From JADJPL01 sp964607915 (lineage in GTDB: Bacteria > Bacteroidota > Bacteroidia > Chitinophagales > Saprospiraceae), in assembly GCA_964607915.1 (NCBI GenBank), contig CAZSMU010000047.1, positions 1 to 23,632 on the forward strand: a stretch of 23,632 nucleotides of DNA, written 5' to 3'. Of this stretch, positions 15,703 to 23,632 are shown in pieces; within the stretch, counting starts at the first letter, position 1; each line of letters opens with the position of its first letter. The position numbers and the translations under genes were made by a program. Below the pieces are notes generated by a model, which had not been told where the DNA came from, did no database searches, and saw only the letters and a list, made by a program, of their open reading frames with translations.

Positions 15703-16596
15703 CTAAAAAGCAATATAGTCCGCCGGGTTCACCGGAGTACCTCTGTACCACAGCTCGAAGTGCAAATGGGGGCCGTCCGTTTTTTCTCCAGTGTTTCCAA
15801 TGATGGCGATGGCTTCCCCGGCACGCACGAAGTTGCCGGCTTTTTTCAAGAGTTGCGCATTGTGCTTATAAAATGAAATGATATTGTTGCCGTGCTGAAT
15901 ACCAATGGTATTGCCCGTTTCCAGTGTCCAGTCCGACAAAAACACATATCCGTCCATCGTAGCCCGTACCGCTGTATTTTTAGGCGCTACCAGGTCAATA
16001 CCGAAATGCGACTTATCTACAGCAAACTCCGAACTGATTTCCCCGCGCACCGGCACTACGAAGTACATCTGTTCGATGGGCTTGCCCCCGCTGCTGAAGT
16101 TGGTGCCGCGCACCTGCCGCGCAACTCCCCCCAGGCGCTCCAGTTCGACCTCCTGGCGTACCTGTCGGTCTTCTTCCGAGGGTTCTACCGCCTTTAGGGA
16201 GGCCTGGGTCTCCTTACTCAAACGGGGAACTTTCATATCGTCCAACGTTTCGATATCGCCGACCATCAATTTGCGGATATTTTCAGTGTAGGCTACCTGT
16301 GCGCCAAGCTCTTCTTCCAGACGGCTTACTTCACGGGCCAAGTCCAGCGCCTCTTGTCCTACGTTCCCACCGGCATATCCGGGTATGTAGCGTTTGACAG
16401 GGGTATATGCAATAAGCATTACTACCGACGTCGCTACGATCACCACGATAGTACTCAGCAGAACATATACGTTCAGTATGGAAAGTCGAAAGGAAGCGCG
16501 CTCTTCCAGCGTTTCATCGTTCCGTATGATCAGGCGATACGGAGCTTTCATCCGCTCCAGCCACTCTTCCCACTTTTCCTGGTCAAATAGTTTCAT
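15703..16596 (-). CDS. M23-family (LytM-type) peptidase, membrane-anchored
   Basis: This 297-residue protein is a bitopic membrane protein with a cytoplasmic N-terminus (1-40), one membrane helix (about 42-64), a coiled-coil segment (80-160) and a C-terminal LytM domain (about 180-297). The zinc ligands of the M23 family are all visible: His197 and Asp201 in HFGIDL, and His279 in PHLHFEL, with His277 and His245 (YKHN) as the catalytic histidines. It is therefore probably an active peptidoglycan endopeptidase, unlike the other envelope enzymes here. Start choice: an ATG at 16596 gives MKLFDQEKWEEW; a TTG at 16620 is possible. It is divergent from porW across a palindromic promoter region. Confidence 0.93.
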   Translation of the reverse strand: MKLFDQEKWEEWLERMKAPYRLIIRNDETLEERASFRLSILNVYVLLSTIVVIVATSVVMLIAYTPVKRYIPGYAGGNVGQEALDLAREVSRLEEELGAQVAYTENIRKLMVGDIETLDDMKVPRLSKETQASLKAVEPSEEDRQVRQEVELERLGGVARQVRGTNFSSGGKPIEQMYFVVPVRGEISSEFAVDKSHFGIDLVAPKNTAVRATMDGYVFLSDWTLETGNTIGIQHGNNIISFYKHNAQLLKKAGNFVRAGEAIAIIGNTGEKTDGPHLHFELWYRGTPVNPADYIAF

Positions 16597-16662
16597 GTAG
16601 TCTGTACTGTTTTTAGCCAAAATAAATTTTTGGTTTGTCGGTTATTATACTGGGTCAAGGGG

Positions 16663-16691
16663 CAAAATTAGTGCTTATTGCGCTAATTTTG
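16663..16691. promoter_or_regulatory. Divergent promoter dyad between M23 peptidase and porW genes
   Basis: CAAAATTAGTGC (16663-16674) and GCGCTAATTTTG (16680-16691) form an inverted repeat with 11 of 12 positions matching around TTATT. Each arm contains TAATTTTG, a TAnnTTTG -7 box, one on each strand. The rightward box lies 38 bases before the porW start and the leftward box 67 bases before the M23 start. No clear TTG -33 element is present for either. Confidence 0.55.
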
Positions 16692-16728
16692 CGTCTGCCT
16701 CCTTTTTTGGAAAAAAAACCTCCTTGTC

Positions 16729-19707
16729 TTGAAACGCAGGATTCATTTCATTGGCTTAACGCTCGCCCTTCTTTTTTTCAACGCTTGTGTGACACAAAAA
16801 AGCAAAAGCGATGTGTCTCCCGTCGGAAAGCTGTACCACAATACTACTGCAAAGTACAACGGCTACTTCAATGCTAACGAAATTATGACGGCAACGTTGC
16901 TCGGCATTGAGCAAAAACACCAGGACAACTACCTCAAGCGGCTCCCGCTTTTTCCCTATCTGGAACTCCAAAACCCCAAGGAGATAAGCCCCGATATGGA
17001 CAAGGTTATCGAAAAAGTGACCCGCGTGGTGGCGTTGCACGAAAAATCATACTGGACAGACGACTGCTATCTCATGGTCGGCAAAGCCCAGTTCCTTAAA
17101 CAGGATTACGAGGCAGCCGAAGAAACCCTGCGCTTCGCCGCAGATGAGTTCAACCCCAATCGACCGAAAGGGAAACCCTCCAAACGCGCCAACCTCCTGG
17201 GCAACACAGCAAAATCTAAAGCCCAGGAACTCGCCGAAAAAATAAAAGCCAGGAACGAAGCAAAGAAAGTTCGGGAGAAAGCAAATAAGGAAAAAGCTAA
17301 AGAACGGGAAAAAGCAGCCAAAGAAAAAGCCAAACAACGCAAACTGTACAATAAACAGGTAAAGCGCGCCAAAAAGCGGGGCCAGCCTGCTCCTAAACGC
17401 CCTACCCCCGGTACGCCTCCCGCTAAAGACCCCAAACAATTAGAACAGGAAGCTAAACAAAAAGCTAAAGAAGAAGAGGCTAAACAAAAAGAAGAGGCTA
17501 AAGCGCAAGGTCCCGACAATTATTTCCTCAAACACCGCCCAGCATATTACGAAACGGTACTGTGGCTGGCCCGCACCCTCGTAGAACGCGGTAATGAAGA
17601 CACCGCGCTCCGCATGTTGGACAAACTGCTCGAAGACCCCAAACTATTCACCGAAGTGCGCAACGAAGCCTGGCTCCTGCTCGCCCACCTACACCTGAAA
17701 CGCGATGAAACCGACGAGGCTATCCCCCCTTTGGAGAATGCCGTCGAAGCTACCACAAACCGCAAATCAAAGGCCCGCTACGCTTTCGTCCTGGCGCAAC
17801 TCCACCAGGAGGCCGCTAACTGGCAAAAAGCCGCAGAGGCCTACCAGGTCGTCATCCAAACCACTGATTCCTATATGATGGCCTTCCGGGCCAAGCTCAG
17901 CCTCGCACTTATCAACTATACCAACAACTCCGCAGACGCCCCCGAAGTAGCCCAGCAACTCGAAAAACTGCTGAAAGACCCCAAAAACCTGGATTATAAA
18001 GATCAAATACACTTCACCCTGGCCAGTATTGCCCTGGCTGGCAACGACCGCGCCAAAGCCATCGAACAGTTTAACCTCGCTGTACAAACCAGCGTCAACA
18101 ACTCTCTGCTCAAAGGCGAAGCCTATTATAGCCTGGCTACCTTGTACCTGGAAGACGAAGATTATGTGCCCGCAAAGCTATACCTGGACAGTACCCTCAA
18201 CGTACTGTCCAATAAGGATAAACGCTTCAATGCCATAGCTAAAACCCGCGACGGCCTGGCGGATATCGCAGCCTATCTGACGACGATCGCCGACCAGGAT
18301 AGCCTGCTCAAAATAAGCTATTTATCGGATGAGGAAAAACGCGCGCTCGCCAGCCAAATCAAAAAAGCAGAAGACGAACGCCGCCTGGCCGAACTCGCTG
18401 CCAAACAGGTCGGCCAGACAGCGCTCAGCTCCAGTACCCGCCAAGATCTCGGATCCCCTCAACTCGGCCAAGCCAACGTAGAATCCACTTTCTTCGCCTA
18501 CAATGAGCGAAACCTGAAGCGCGGCGAACGGGACTTCCAGGAAAAATGGGGCAACCGCCCCCTCGCAGATAACTGGCGCCGCACCAGCCAACCCGCCGAT
18601 GGCTCCCAGCCTTTGTCCGAAACCCAGACCAATACCGACACCAAATCCGCTAAGTCCTCCCTGCTCCTCAGTCCCGAAGAAATAGACCAGATTTTTGCCA
18701 ACGTCCCTAAAACCGATGCAGACCGCCGCGCCGCCGAGTTCAAGATTGCAGAAGCTATGTTCAAACTGGGCGGCTTGTTTCGCGAACGAATCGAAAACTA
18801 TCGCAGAGCCGTTGATATCCTGGAAAAACTCCAGACCCGTTTTCCGAAAAACAACTATGAACTCGATACCTGGTTTAATCTATACCTATCCTACAAAAGC
18901 CTCCATGACCAGGCCAATACCGATAAGTATGCCAAGCTAATCCTCGAAAAATACAGCTCCTCCAAATACGCCCAAATCATCCGAGACCCCAATGTAAAAG
19001 ATATCTTTAACCAAAGAATCTTACAAATCAATACCTTCTACGACGCTGCCTACGCAGCATTCCAAACCGGGGATTACCAAAAATCCCGTGATCTGTGCCT
19101 CGAATCAAGGCTGCAGTTTGGCGTGGATAACCCCCTGTTTGCCCGTTTTGCCCTTCTCCATGCGCTTTGCGTGGGAAAATTAGAGGGAAAAGAAGCCTAT
19201 GTACAAGCCCTCACGGAATTCATCGCCAAGTTTCCCAATACCAACGAAGAAAAACAAGCGCGCGAAATCTTGCGCATCATCGGAGGCCCCAACGCTGCCC
19301 TACCCGGTGGTCAAAATGCCAACACCTCGGAAACCGGTGCCGGCTTTACACGTGAAGATGACCAAATGCACTACGTCATAGTCGTCGGAACTGCCGATAT
19401 GGACGTCAATAATGCTAAAATCACCATCTCCGACTACAACAAAAAATACCACAAACTCGAAAAACTCAACCTCACCAATATGTTCATCGGATCGGAGGAA
19501 ACCTCCCGCGTACCCTTGATCATCATTCGCCGATTCGATAATCGCATCAATGCCATGAAGTACTATGAAGGCGCCCTCGCCAACCGCAGCGAGTTCGTCA
19601 GTTCCGGGACTTTCGAAGTCCTAGCCATCAGTCTTAATAATTACAGAGAACTCATCCGCCAACAATCGGTAGATGCTTATAAGAAATTCTTTATCGAGAA
19701 CTATTAA
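16729..19707 (+). CDS. porW: SprE/PorW lipoprotein of gliding motility and type IX secretion
   Basis: This 992-residue protein matches the SprE (Flavobacterium) / PorW (Porphyromonas) family, an outer-membrane-associated TPR lipoprotein needed for type IX secretion and, where present, gliding. MKRRIHFIGLTLALLFFNAC is a lipoprotein signal with Cys20. GKLYHNTTAKYNGYFNANEIM is the family's hallmark N-terminus. Residues about 155-265 are a Lys/Ala/Glu-rich charged stretch, likely a long helix, followed by TPR-like repeats (around 270-530 and 680-850) and a C-terminal domain near 880-992. The start must be TTG at 16729, since no ATG lies near the signal peptide. The LytTR gene follows after 38 bases, probably in one transcript. 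Confidence 0.92.
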   Translation: MKRRIHFIGLTLALLFFNACVTQKSKSDVSPVGKLYHNTTAKYNGYFNANEIMTATLLGIEQKHQDNYLKRLPLFPYLELQNPKEISPDMDKVIEKVTRVVALHEKSYWTDDCYLMVGKAQFLKQDYEAAEETLRFAADEFNPNRPKGKPSKRANLLGNTAKSKAQELAEKIKARNEAKKVREKANKEKAKEREKAAKEKAKQRKLYNKQVKRAKKRGQPAPKRPTPGTPPAKDPKQLEQEAKQKAKEEEAKQKEEAKAQGPDNYFLKHRPAYYETVLWLARTLVERGNEDTALRMLDKLLEDPKLFTEVRNEAWLLLAHLHLKRDETDEAIPPLENAVEATTNRKSKARYAFVLAQLHQEAANWQKAAEAYQVVIQTTDSYMMAFRAKLSLALINYTNNSADAPEVAQQLEKLLKDPKNLDYKDQIHFTLASIALAGNDRAKAIEQFNLAVQTSVNNSLLKGEAYYSLATLYLEDEDYVPAKLYLDSTLNVLSNKDKRFNAIAKTRDGLADIAAYLTTIADQDSLLKISYLSDEEKRALASQIKKAEDERRLAELAAKQVGQTALSSSTRQDLGSPQLGQANVESTFFAYNERNLKRGERDFQEKWGNRPLADNWRRTSQPADGSQPLSETQTNTDTKSAKSSLLLSPEEIDQIFANVPKTDADRRAAEFKIAEAMFKLGGLFRERIENYRRAVDILEKLQTRFPKNNYELDTWFNLYLSYKSLHDQANTDKYAKLILEKYSSSKYAQIIRDPNVKDIFNQRILQINTFYDAAYAAFQTGDYQKSRDLCLESRLQFGVDNPLFARFALLHALCVGKLEGKEAYVQALTEFIAKFPNTNEEKQAREILRIIGGPNAALPGGQNANTSETGAGFTREDDQMHYVIVVGTADMDVNNAKITISDYNKKYHKLEKLNLTNMFIGSEETSRVPLIIIRRFDNRINAMKYYEGALANRSEFVSSGTFEVLAISLNNYRELIRQQSVDAYKKFFIENY

Positions 19708-19745
19708 AAGCCTCCGCCAACTCACGGAAAAATACCGCTCGTATC

Positions 19746-20582
19746 ATGCGCTGCCTACTCTTTGACGGGGATCCAAGTGCCAGGAACCATCTGCGTACTT
19801 TGCTCACGGAAAATTTCACCCCTATACAAATTGTGGCCGAACCCACCGACCTGGAAAATGCCCGCAATGCGCTCGAAGAATCCTATCCCGACCTGGCACT
19901 GCTCAACGTAGATCCCAAAGGTCCTAATAGTCTCGACTTGCTGCGGGAGTTCAAAAAAGAAGGCAAGCTACATTTTGACGTCGTCCTTCTCTGCGAACAA
20001 CCTCACTTCGACTTTGCTGTGCAAGCCCTTGAATTCGCAGCCCTCGACTTCATCGTAAAACCCGTCCGAGCCAATACACTCGAAAAAGCTATACAAACTG
20101 CCCTGCATGGCTACAAAAACCGCACCCTCATCCGCAATAAGCTCGAAGCGCTCTTCCAACTGAATCCCAAAATAAACTATTCCGAAACCCTGTGTATCCC
20201 CCTGCTCAAAGGCGAACTCGCCTTCGTGCCCTTTCATGAAATCGCCTACCTGGAATCCCAAACGGAAGTTACGCGCATCCAACTTCAATCCGGTGATAAC
20301 GTACTCGCCATGCGGAATATCGGCTATTTCGAAAAAATTCTCATCCCCGAACAGCCCTTCTTCCGCATCAGCCAAAAGATTATTGTGTATATGCCCTACG
20401 TGCGGCGGTACAATCATCAGGATCTAAAAGTCACCCTCAAAAACGGAGTGTCACTCGACGCCTCGCGCCAGGGAGGACGCGATTTCCGACGCCACTTTCT
20501 CGACCAGGAATCCCGCGAAATCAATCGCGACCTGCTCTCCTTTATCCACCGCTGGCTCAGGACTAAAGAACCTGACCACTAA
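19746..20582 (+). CDS. LytTR-family response regulator with degenerate receiver domain
   Basis: This 278-residue protein has an N-terminal receiver-like domain (1-120) and a C-terminal LytTR DNA-binding domain (about 165-260, with FVPFHEIAYLESQTEVTRIQL and FFRISQKIIVYMPYV). The receiver keeps the first acidic residue (Asp7, Asp9 in FDGDPSAR) and the Lys of FIVKPV. The phospho-acceptor Asp, however, is Asn54 in ALLNVDPKGP (codon AAC at 19905-19907), and the usual switch Thr is Cys in LLCEQ. It probably does not respond to ordinary phosphorylation. No histidine kinase is adjacent. Its place directly after porW suggests a link with type IX secretion or envelope control; this is inference. Confidence 0.88.
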   Translation: MRCLLFDGDPSARNHLRTLLTENFTPIQIVAEPTDLENARNALEESYPDLALLNVDPKGPNSLDLLREFKKEGKLHFDVVLLCEQPHFDFAVQALEFAALDFIVKPVRANTLEKAIQTALHGYKNRTLIRNKLEALFQLNPKINYSETLCIPLLKGELAFVPFHEIAYLESQTEVTRIQLQSGDNVLAMRNIGYFEKILIPEQPFFRISQKIIVYMPYVRRYNHQDLKVTLKNGVSLDASRQGGRDFRRHFLDQESREINRDLLSFIHRWLRTKEPDH

Positions 20583-20631
20583 GAAACCAAGCTTTCTTTA
20601 GCCGCCGGTTCCTTTTATCAATCTCTCACCC

Positions 20632-20639
20632 TATCTTTG
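20632..20639 (+). promoter_or_regulatory. Candidate -7 promoter box of sucA
   Basis: TATCTTTG is an exact TAnnTTTG match 57 bases before the sucA ATG. A TTCC at 20609-20612 lies near the -33 position and is a poor match. Transcription from here would place a repeat arm in the leader. Confidence 0.5.
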
Positions 20640-20654
20640 TGCCCCAAACGATCA

Positions 20655-20672
20655 CCCCGCACAACAAGTCTA
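20655..20672. repeat. Interspersed palindrome, solitary right arm
   Basis: CCCCGCACAACAAGTCTA is the inverse of the family end with one or two differences, preceded by GATCA as in other copies (GATGATT). No left arm is found upstream. It lies 24 bases before the sucA start codon. Confidence 0.72.
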
Positions 20673-20696
20673 TTCATTACTCATCCTTACCTATCC

Positions 20697-23429
20697 ATGA
20701 GCGACTTTTCTTTTATCTCCAATGCCCATCCGTCTTACATCGAATCGTTGTATGCGCACTATCGCCAAAATCCGGATTCCGTAGAAGAGGACTGGAGGGC
20801 GTTCTTCAAGGGTTTTGAATACGGAGCTCCTGAAAATGGACATGTCAAACCGGATTCCACCCCCATCCACGCAAAAGAATTCCAGGTGCTTGCCCTTATC
20901 AATGCCTATCGCTTCCGCGGACACCTGGAATCTACTACTAATCCTATCCGGAAACGCCGCGATAGAAATGCAAAGCTGGCTATGACAGACTTCGGCCTCT
21001 CCGAAGCAGACCTCGATACTCCTTTTGCAGCAGCCAAAGAGTGCGGGATCGGAGGCCCCGCTACCCTGCGCGATATCATAGCCCACTTACGACGGGTTTA
21101 CTGTAATAATATCGGCTTCGAGTTCAACTATATCCAAGACCGGGATAAGCGCCGGTGGCTCCGTACCCGAATTGAAGCACATCACCCCGAAAAAGATTAC
21201 GAAATCCCGCTCGACAAAAAACGCCGCATCCTCGAAAAACTCAACGATGCCGTAGTTTTTGAAAAATTCCTCCATACCAAATTTATAGGCCAAAAACGCT
21301 TCTCTCTGGAAGGCGGGGAATCTGCTATCGTCGGCCTCGATGCAATCATCAACAAAGGGGGAGAGCTCGGTGTCAAAGAGGTTTTCATAGGTATGGCTCA
21401 CCGCGGGCGACTCAATGTCCTCGCCAATATCATGGGTAAAACCTACGAACATATTTTTACGGAATTTGAAGGTACTGCTCTCCCCGACCAAAGCTTCGGC
21501 GACGGAGATGTGAAATACCACTTGGGATACTCCTCCCAGGTCACTACCCCCTCCGGAAAAGTCGTCCACCTGGAACTGGTACCAAACCCCTCCCACCTCG
21601 AAGCGGTAAACCCCGTAGTGGAAGGATTCGCCCGCGCCAAAGCAGATATCTTGTACGATAGTGCCTACGACAGCCTTCTCCCCATACTGGTACATGGAGA
21701 TGCCGCTCTCGCTGGCCAGGGTGTTGTCTATGAGACCATCCAAATGAGCAAACTGGAAGGCTATGCCACTGGTGGCACCCTCCACCTCGTCATCAATAAC
21801 CAAATTGGCTTCACTACCGACTTTGACGATGCCCGCTCTTCTACTTACTGCACAGGAGTGGCCAGCGTAGTACATGCCCCGGTCTTCCACGTCAATGGCG
21901 ATGACCCGGAAGCACTGGTCTTTGCCGTCGAACTGGCCATGGAATACCGAAAGCACTTCAATGAGGATGTGTTCATAGACATGCTCTGCTACCGCCGCCA
22001 CGGCCATAACGAAGGGGATGACCCCAAATTTACCCAACCAGAGATGTACGATATCATCGTCAAACACCCTAATCCCCGCGAAATCTACTCCAAAGAACTC
22101 ATCGAACGTGGCCATGTCCAAAAACAACTGGCCGACGAACTGGAAGAGAAATTCTGGGCCAGCCTCCAGGAACGCCTAGATAATATTCGCCAACAGCCTC
22201 TCCCCTACATCGTCCAGAAACCGGAAGCCGCCTGGCAAGCACTGAAAAAAGCAGATCCAGCCGATTTCAAATCATCCCCCCATACCGGCGTCCCAAAAGA
22301 CATCCTGCAAAAAGTCATCGCCCACTTACTCCGAATCCCCGAGGGGTTCAATGCGCTCTCAAAGGCGAAACGCCTTCTGGAGGACAAACAAAAAATGTAC
22401 TCCGAAAATAAACTGGATTGGGCTATGGGAGAACTGCTGGCCTATGGAACGCTGCTCGTCGAGGGAAAAGATATACGCATCAGCGGCCAGGACGTCAAAA
22501 GAGGTACGTTCTCCCATCGCCATGCCATCTTGTTCGATGCTAAAACAAACGAACAATACAACCGCCTCGAGGGAATACAGCCCACACAAGGCCGCTTCCG
22601 CATCTTCAACTCCCTGCTGTCAGAATTCGGCGTCATGGGCTTTGAATATGGATACTCTCTGGGAACGCCTCATTCATTAGTCGTCTGGGAAGCACAATTC
22701 GGCGATTTTCACAATGGCGCTCAAACTATGGTGGACCAATTCATCACAGCCTCCGAAAGCAAATGGAACCGCATGAGCGGCCTCACTCTCCTACTACCAC
22801 ATGGCTATGAAGGACAAGGACCAGAGCACTCCAGTGCCCGCCTTGAACGCTTCCTCCAGGCCTGTGCCGACCTCAATGTGGTCGTAGCCAATGTAACCAC
22901 TCCCGCTAATTTCTTCCACCTCCTCCGCCGTCAACTCACATGGAACTTCCGAAAACCACTCATCGTCATGTCGCCAAAGTCGCTCTTGAGACATACGGAA
23001 TGCGTTTCCCCTTTAGAGGATTTCGAAGAGGGCAAATCCTTTCAGGAAGTCCTGGTTGATCCTATCACTAGTAAAAAACCAAAGCCTAAAATCAAGCGTA
23101 TGCTGCTTTGTTCGGGCAAAATTTATTACGACCTCCTCTTGAAAAAACATCAGGATAAACGCGACGATGTAGCCATCATACGCCTGGAGCAACTCCACCC
23201 GCTCCCCGAAACTCAGTTGGATGCGCTCCTCGCTCAATATGGCCATCCTGAACTTCTCTGGATACAGGAAGAACCCGCCAATATGGGTGCCTGGACGTAT
23301 ATCGCCACACACTACAAACCCGGTAATATTCGTCTGGTATCCAGAAAACCCGGCGCATCTCCGGCAACCGGCTTCAAAAAAATCCACGACCAACAACAAG
23401 AGTTTATCGTAGAACAGGCCTTCGCCTGA
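20697..23429 (+). CDS. sucA: 2-oxoglutarate dehydrogenase E1 component
   Basis: SucA decarboxylates 2-oxoglutarate with thiamine diphosphate and passes the succinyl group to the lipoyl arm of E2 in the TCA cycle. With the ATG at 20697 it has 910 residues, normal for the family. The N-terminal segment (HPSYIESLYAHYRQNPDSVEEDWRAFF) is the E2-binding type arm. GMAHRGRLNVLANIMGK, LVHGDAALAGQGVVYE, TGGTLHLVINNQIGFTT and HVNGDDPEALVFA mark the cofactor-binding domain, and RRHGHNEGDDPKFTQP its end. LPHGYEGQGPEHSSARLERFLQ lies in the transketolase-like domain. An open frame upstream to a TTG at 20637 crosses the repeat arm and is rejected. sucB does not follow within the window; a terminator does. 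Confidence 0.97.
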   Translation: MSDFSFISNAHPSYIESLYAHYRQNPDSVEEDWRAFFKGFEYGAPENGHVKPDSTPIHAKEFQVLALINAYRFRGHLESTTNPIRKRRDRNAKLAMTDFGLSEADLDTPFAAAKECGIGGPATLRDIIAHLRRVYCNNIGFEFNYIQDRDKRRWLRTRIEAHHPEKDYEIPLDKKRRILEKLNDAVVFEKFLHTKFIGQKRFSLEGGESAIVGLDAIINKGGELGVKEVFIGMAHRGRLNVLANIMGKTYEHIFTEFEGTALPDQSFGDGDVKYHLGYSSQVTTPSGKVVHLELVPNPSHLEAVNPVVEGFARAKADILYDSAYDSLLPILVHGDAALAGQGVVYETIQMSKLEGYATGGTLHLVINNQIGFTTDFDDARSSTYCTGVASVVHAPVFHVNGDDPEALVFAVELAMEYRKHFNEDVFIDMLCYRRHGHNEGDDPKFTQPEMYDIIVKHPNPREIYSKELIERGHVQKQLADELEEKFWASLQERLDNIRQQPLPYIVQKPEAAWQALKKADPADFKSSPHTGVPKDILQKVIAHLLRIPEGFNALSKAKRLLEDKQKMYSENKLDWAMGELLAYGTLLVEGKDIRISGQDVKRGTFSHRHAILFDAKTNEQYNRLEGIQPTQGRFRIFNSLLSEFGVMGFEYGYSLGTPHSLVVWEAQFGDFHNGAQTMVDQFITASESKWNRMSGLTLLLPHGYEGQGPEHSSARLERFLQACADLNVVVANVTTPANFFHLLRRQLTWNFRKPLIVMSPKSLLRHTECVSPLEDFEEGKSFQEVLVDPITSKKPKPKIKRMLLCSGKIYYDLLLKKHQDKRDDVAIIRLEQLHPLPETQLDALLAQYGHPELLWIQEEPANMGAWTYIATHYKPGNIRLVSRKPGASPATGFKKIHDQQQEFIVEQAFA

Positions 23430-23437
23430 TTTTTTGT

Positions 23438-23509
23438 TAGACTTGTTGCAGAGAGGTCAATAAGGAGTACAAAGTCCTTTTTACCCTCGCTCCCCTGCAA
23501 CATGTCATT
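23438..23509. repeat. Interspersed palindrome, complete short copy
   Basis: The left end TAGACTTGTTGCAGAGAGG (23438-23456) and the right end CCCCTGCAACATGTCA (23492-23507) are inverse copies. In the centre AAGGA (23462-23466) pairs with TCCTT (23475-23479), followed by TTTTT. It begins 8 bases after the sucA stop and may help end its transcript. Confidence 0.82.
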
Positions 23510-23517
23510 ATCCCCAT

Positions 23518-23570
23518 AAAAAAAGAGAGAGCCCCTGGATGCGATCGCATCCAGGGGCTCTCTCTTTCTA
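23518..23570. terminator. Perfect 46-base palindrome, two-way terminator
   Basis: Positions 23523-23568 are perfectly self-complementary with 23-base arms (AAAGAGAGAGCCCCTGGATG, then CGA) meeting at GCGATCGC with no spacer. Eight A precede it (23518-23525) and TTT follows. The rightward U-run is short and the leftward one long, so it best fits a leftward gene beyond the window edge, while also serving sucA. Confidence 0.85.
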
Positions 23571-23593
23571 TGGATAACTCGAACGAGAAAAGC

Positions 23594-23630
23594 GGTGTGG
23601 ATACAGCCCCGAAGGACTGTATCCAGCACC
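23594..23630 (-). other. Stable hairpin with UUCG tetraloop
   Basis: On the minus strand a stem of about 16 base pairs with one bulge encloses the loop C-UUCG-G: CTGGATACAGTCC pairs with GGGCTGTATCCA. No T-run follows it on the minus strand before the 46-base terminator. It could be the 3' part of a leftward transcript cut off by the window end; no gene can be called. Confidence 0.55.
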
Positions 23631-23632
23631 TA

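Noticed and set aside
17180..17520. Lys/Ala/Glu-rich stretch of porW as an inserted or repeated foreign segment
   Set aside because: A charged, low-complexity helical region is normal in this family and the frame is continuous, so it is not evidence of insertion.
21087..22127. Leftward open frame of 346 codons opposite sucA
   Set aside because: It is the antisense of highly conserved sucA motifs; long antisense frames are common here because of codon use, and no domain is seen.

Overview
The window looks like chromosomal DNA of a Bacteroidota member, most likely of the Saprospiria/Lewinella type; this placement is an inference from gene content. It carries a SprE/PorW lipoprotein of the type IX secretion and gliding machinery, a DUF7033-type polysaccharide deacetylase-like protein, a LytTR regulator, large-insert Opp-type permeases, several TAnnTTTG promoter boxes, and almost no Shine-Dalgarno sequences. 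There are 17 protein genes. I recognise no rRNA, tRNA, CRISPR array, transposase or phage gene.

Layout. 1-3.4 kb: deacetylase-like gene (-), an outer-membrane barrel-like protein (+) and lipA (+). 3.4-5.7 kb: a catalytically degenerate alkaline phosphatase homologue (-) and dprA (-). 5.7-6.2 kb: a 510-base gene-free stretch with palindromic repeats. 6.2-9.4 kb: an anchored SH3 protein (+), an anchored glucosaminidase-like protein lacking the usual catalytic Glu (-), a cystathionine gamma-synthase/lyase (-) and HU (-). 9.5-13.8 kb: a small lipoprotein (+) converging on a three-gene peptide transporter operon (- : binding lipoprotein, two permeases, no ATPase). 14-16.6 kb: a TIGR01777 epimerase-like protein (+), a HAD-like protein (-) and an M23 peptidase (-). 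16.7-20.6 kb: porW/sprE and a LytTR regulator (+, probable operon), divergent from the M23 gene across a dyad promoter. 20.7-23.4 kb: sucA (+), then a repeat, a perfect palindromic terminator and a UUCG hairpin.

The genes are mostly unlinked housekeeping and cell-envelope functions. The links visible in the sequence are the transporter operon, the porW-LytTR pair and the divergent M23/porW promoter region.

The most striking feature is not a gene. It is a family of at least twelve short interspersed palindromes (six complete, six half or degenerate copies). Their ends match TAGACTTGTTGCGAGGGG and its inverse, and the interior is also self-complementary around A-run/T-run sequence. They occupy most of the longer intergenic gaps, and one copy supplies the stop codon of a gene. 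The second theme is pseudo-enzymes: the phosphatase homologue, the glucosaminidase-like protein and the receiver domain of the LytTR regulator have each lost catalytic or phospho-acceptor residues.
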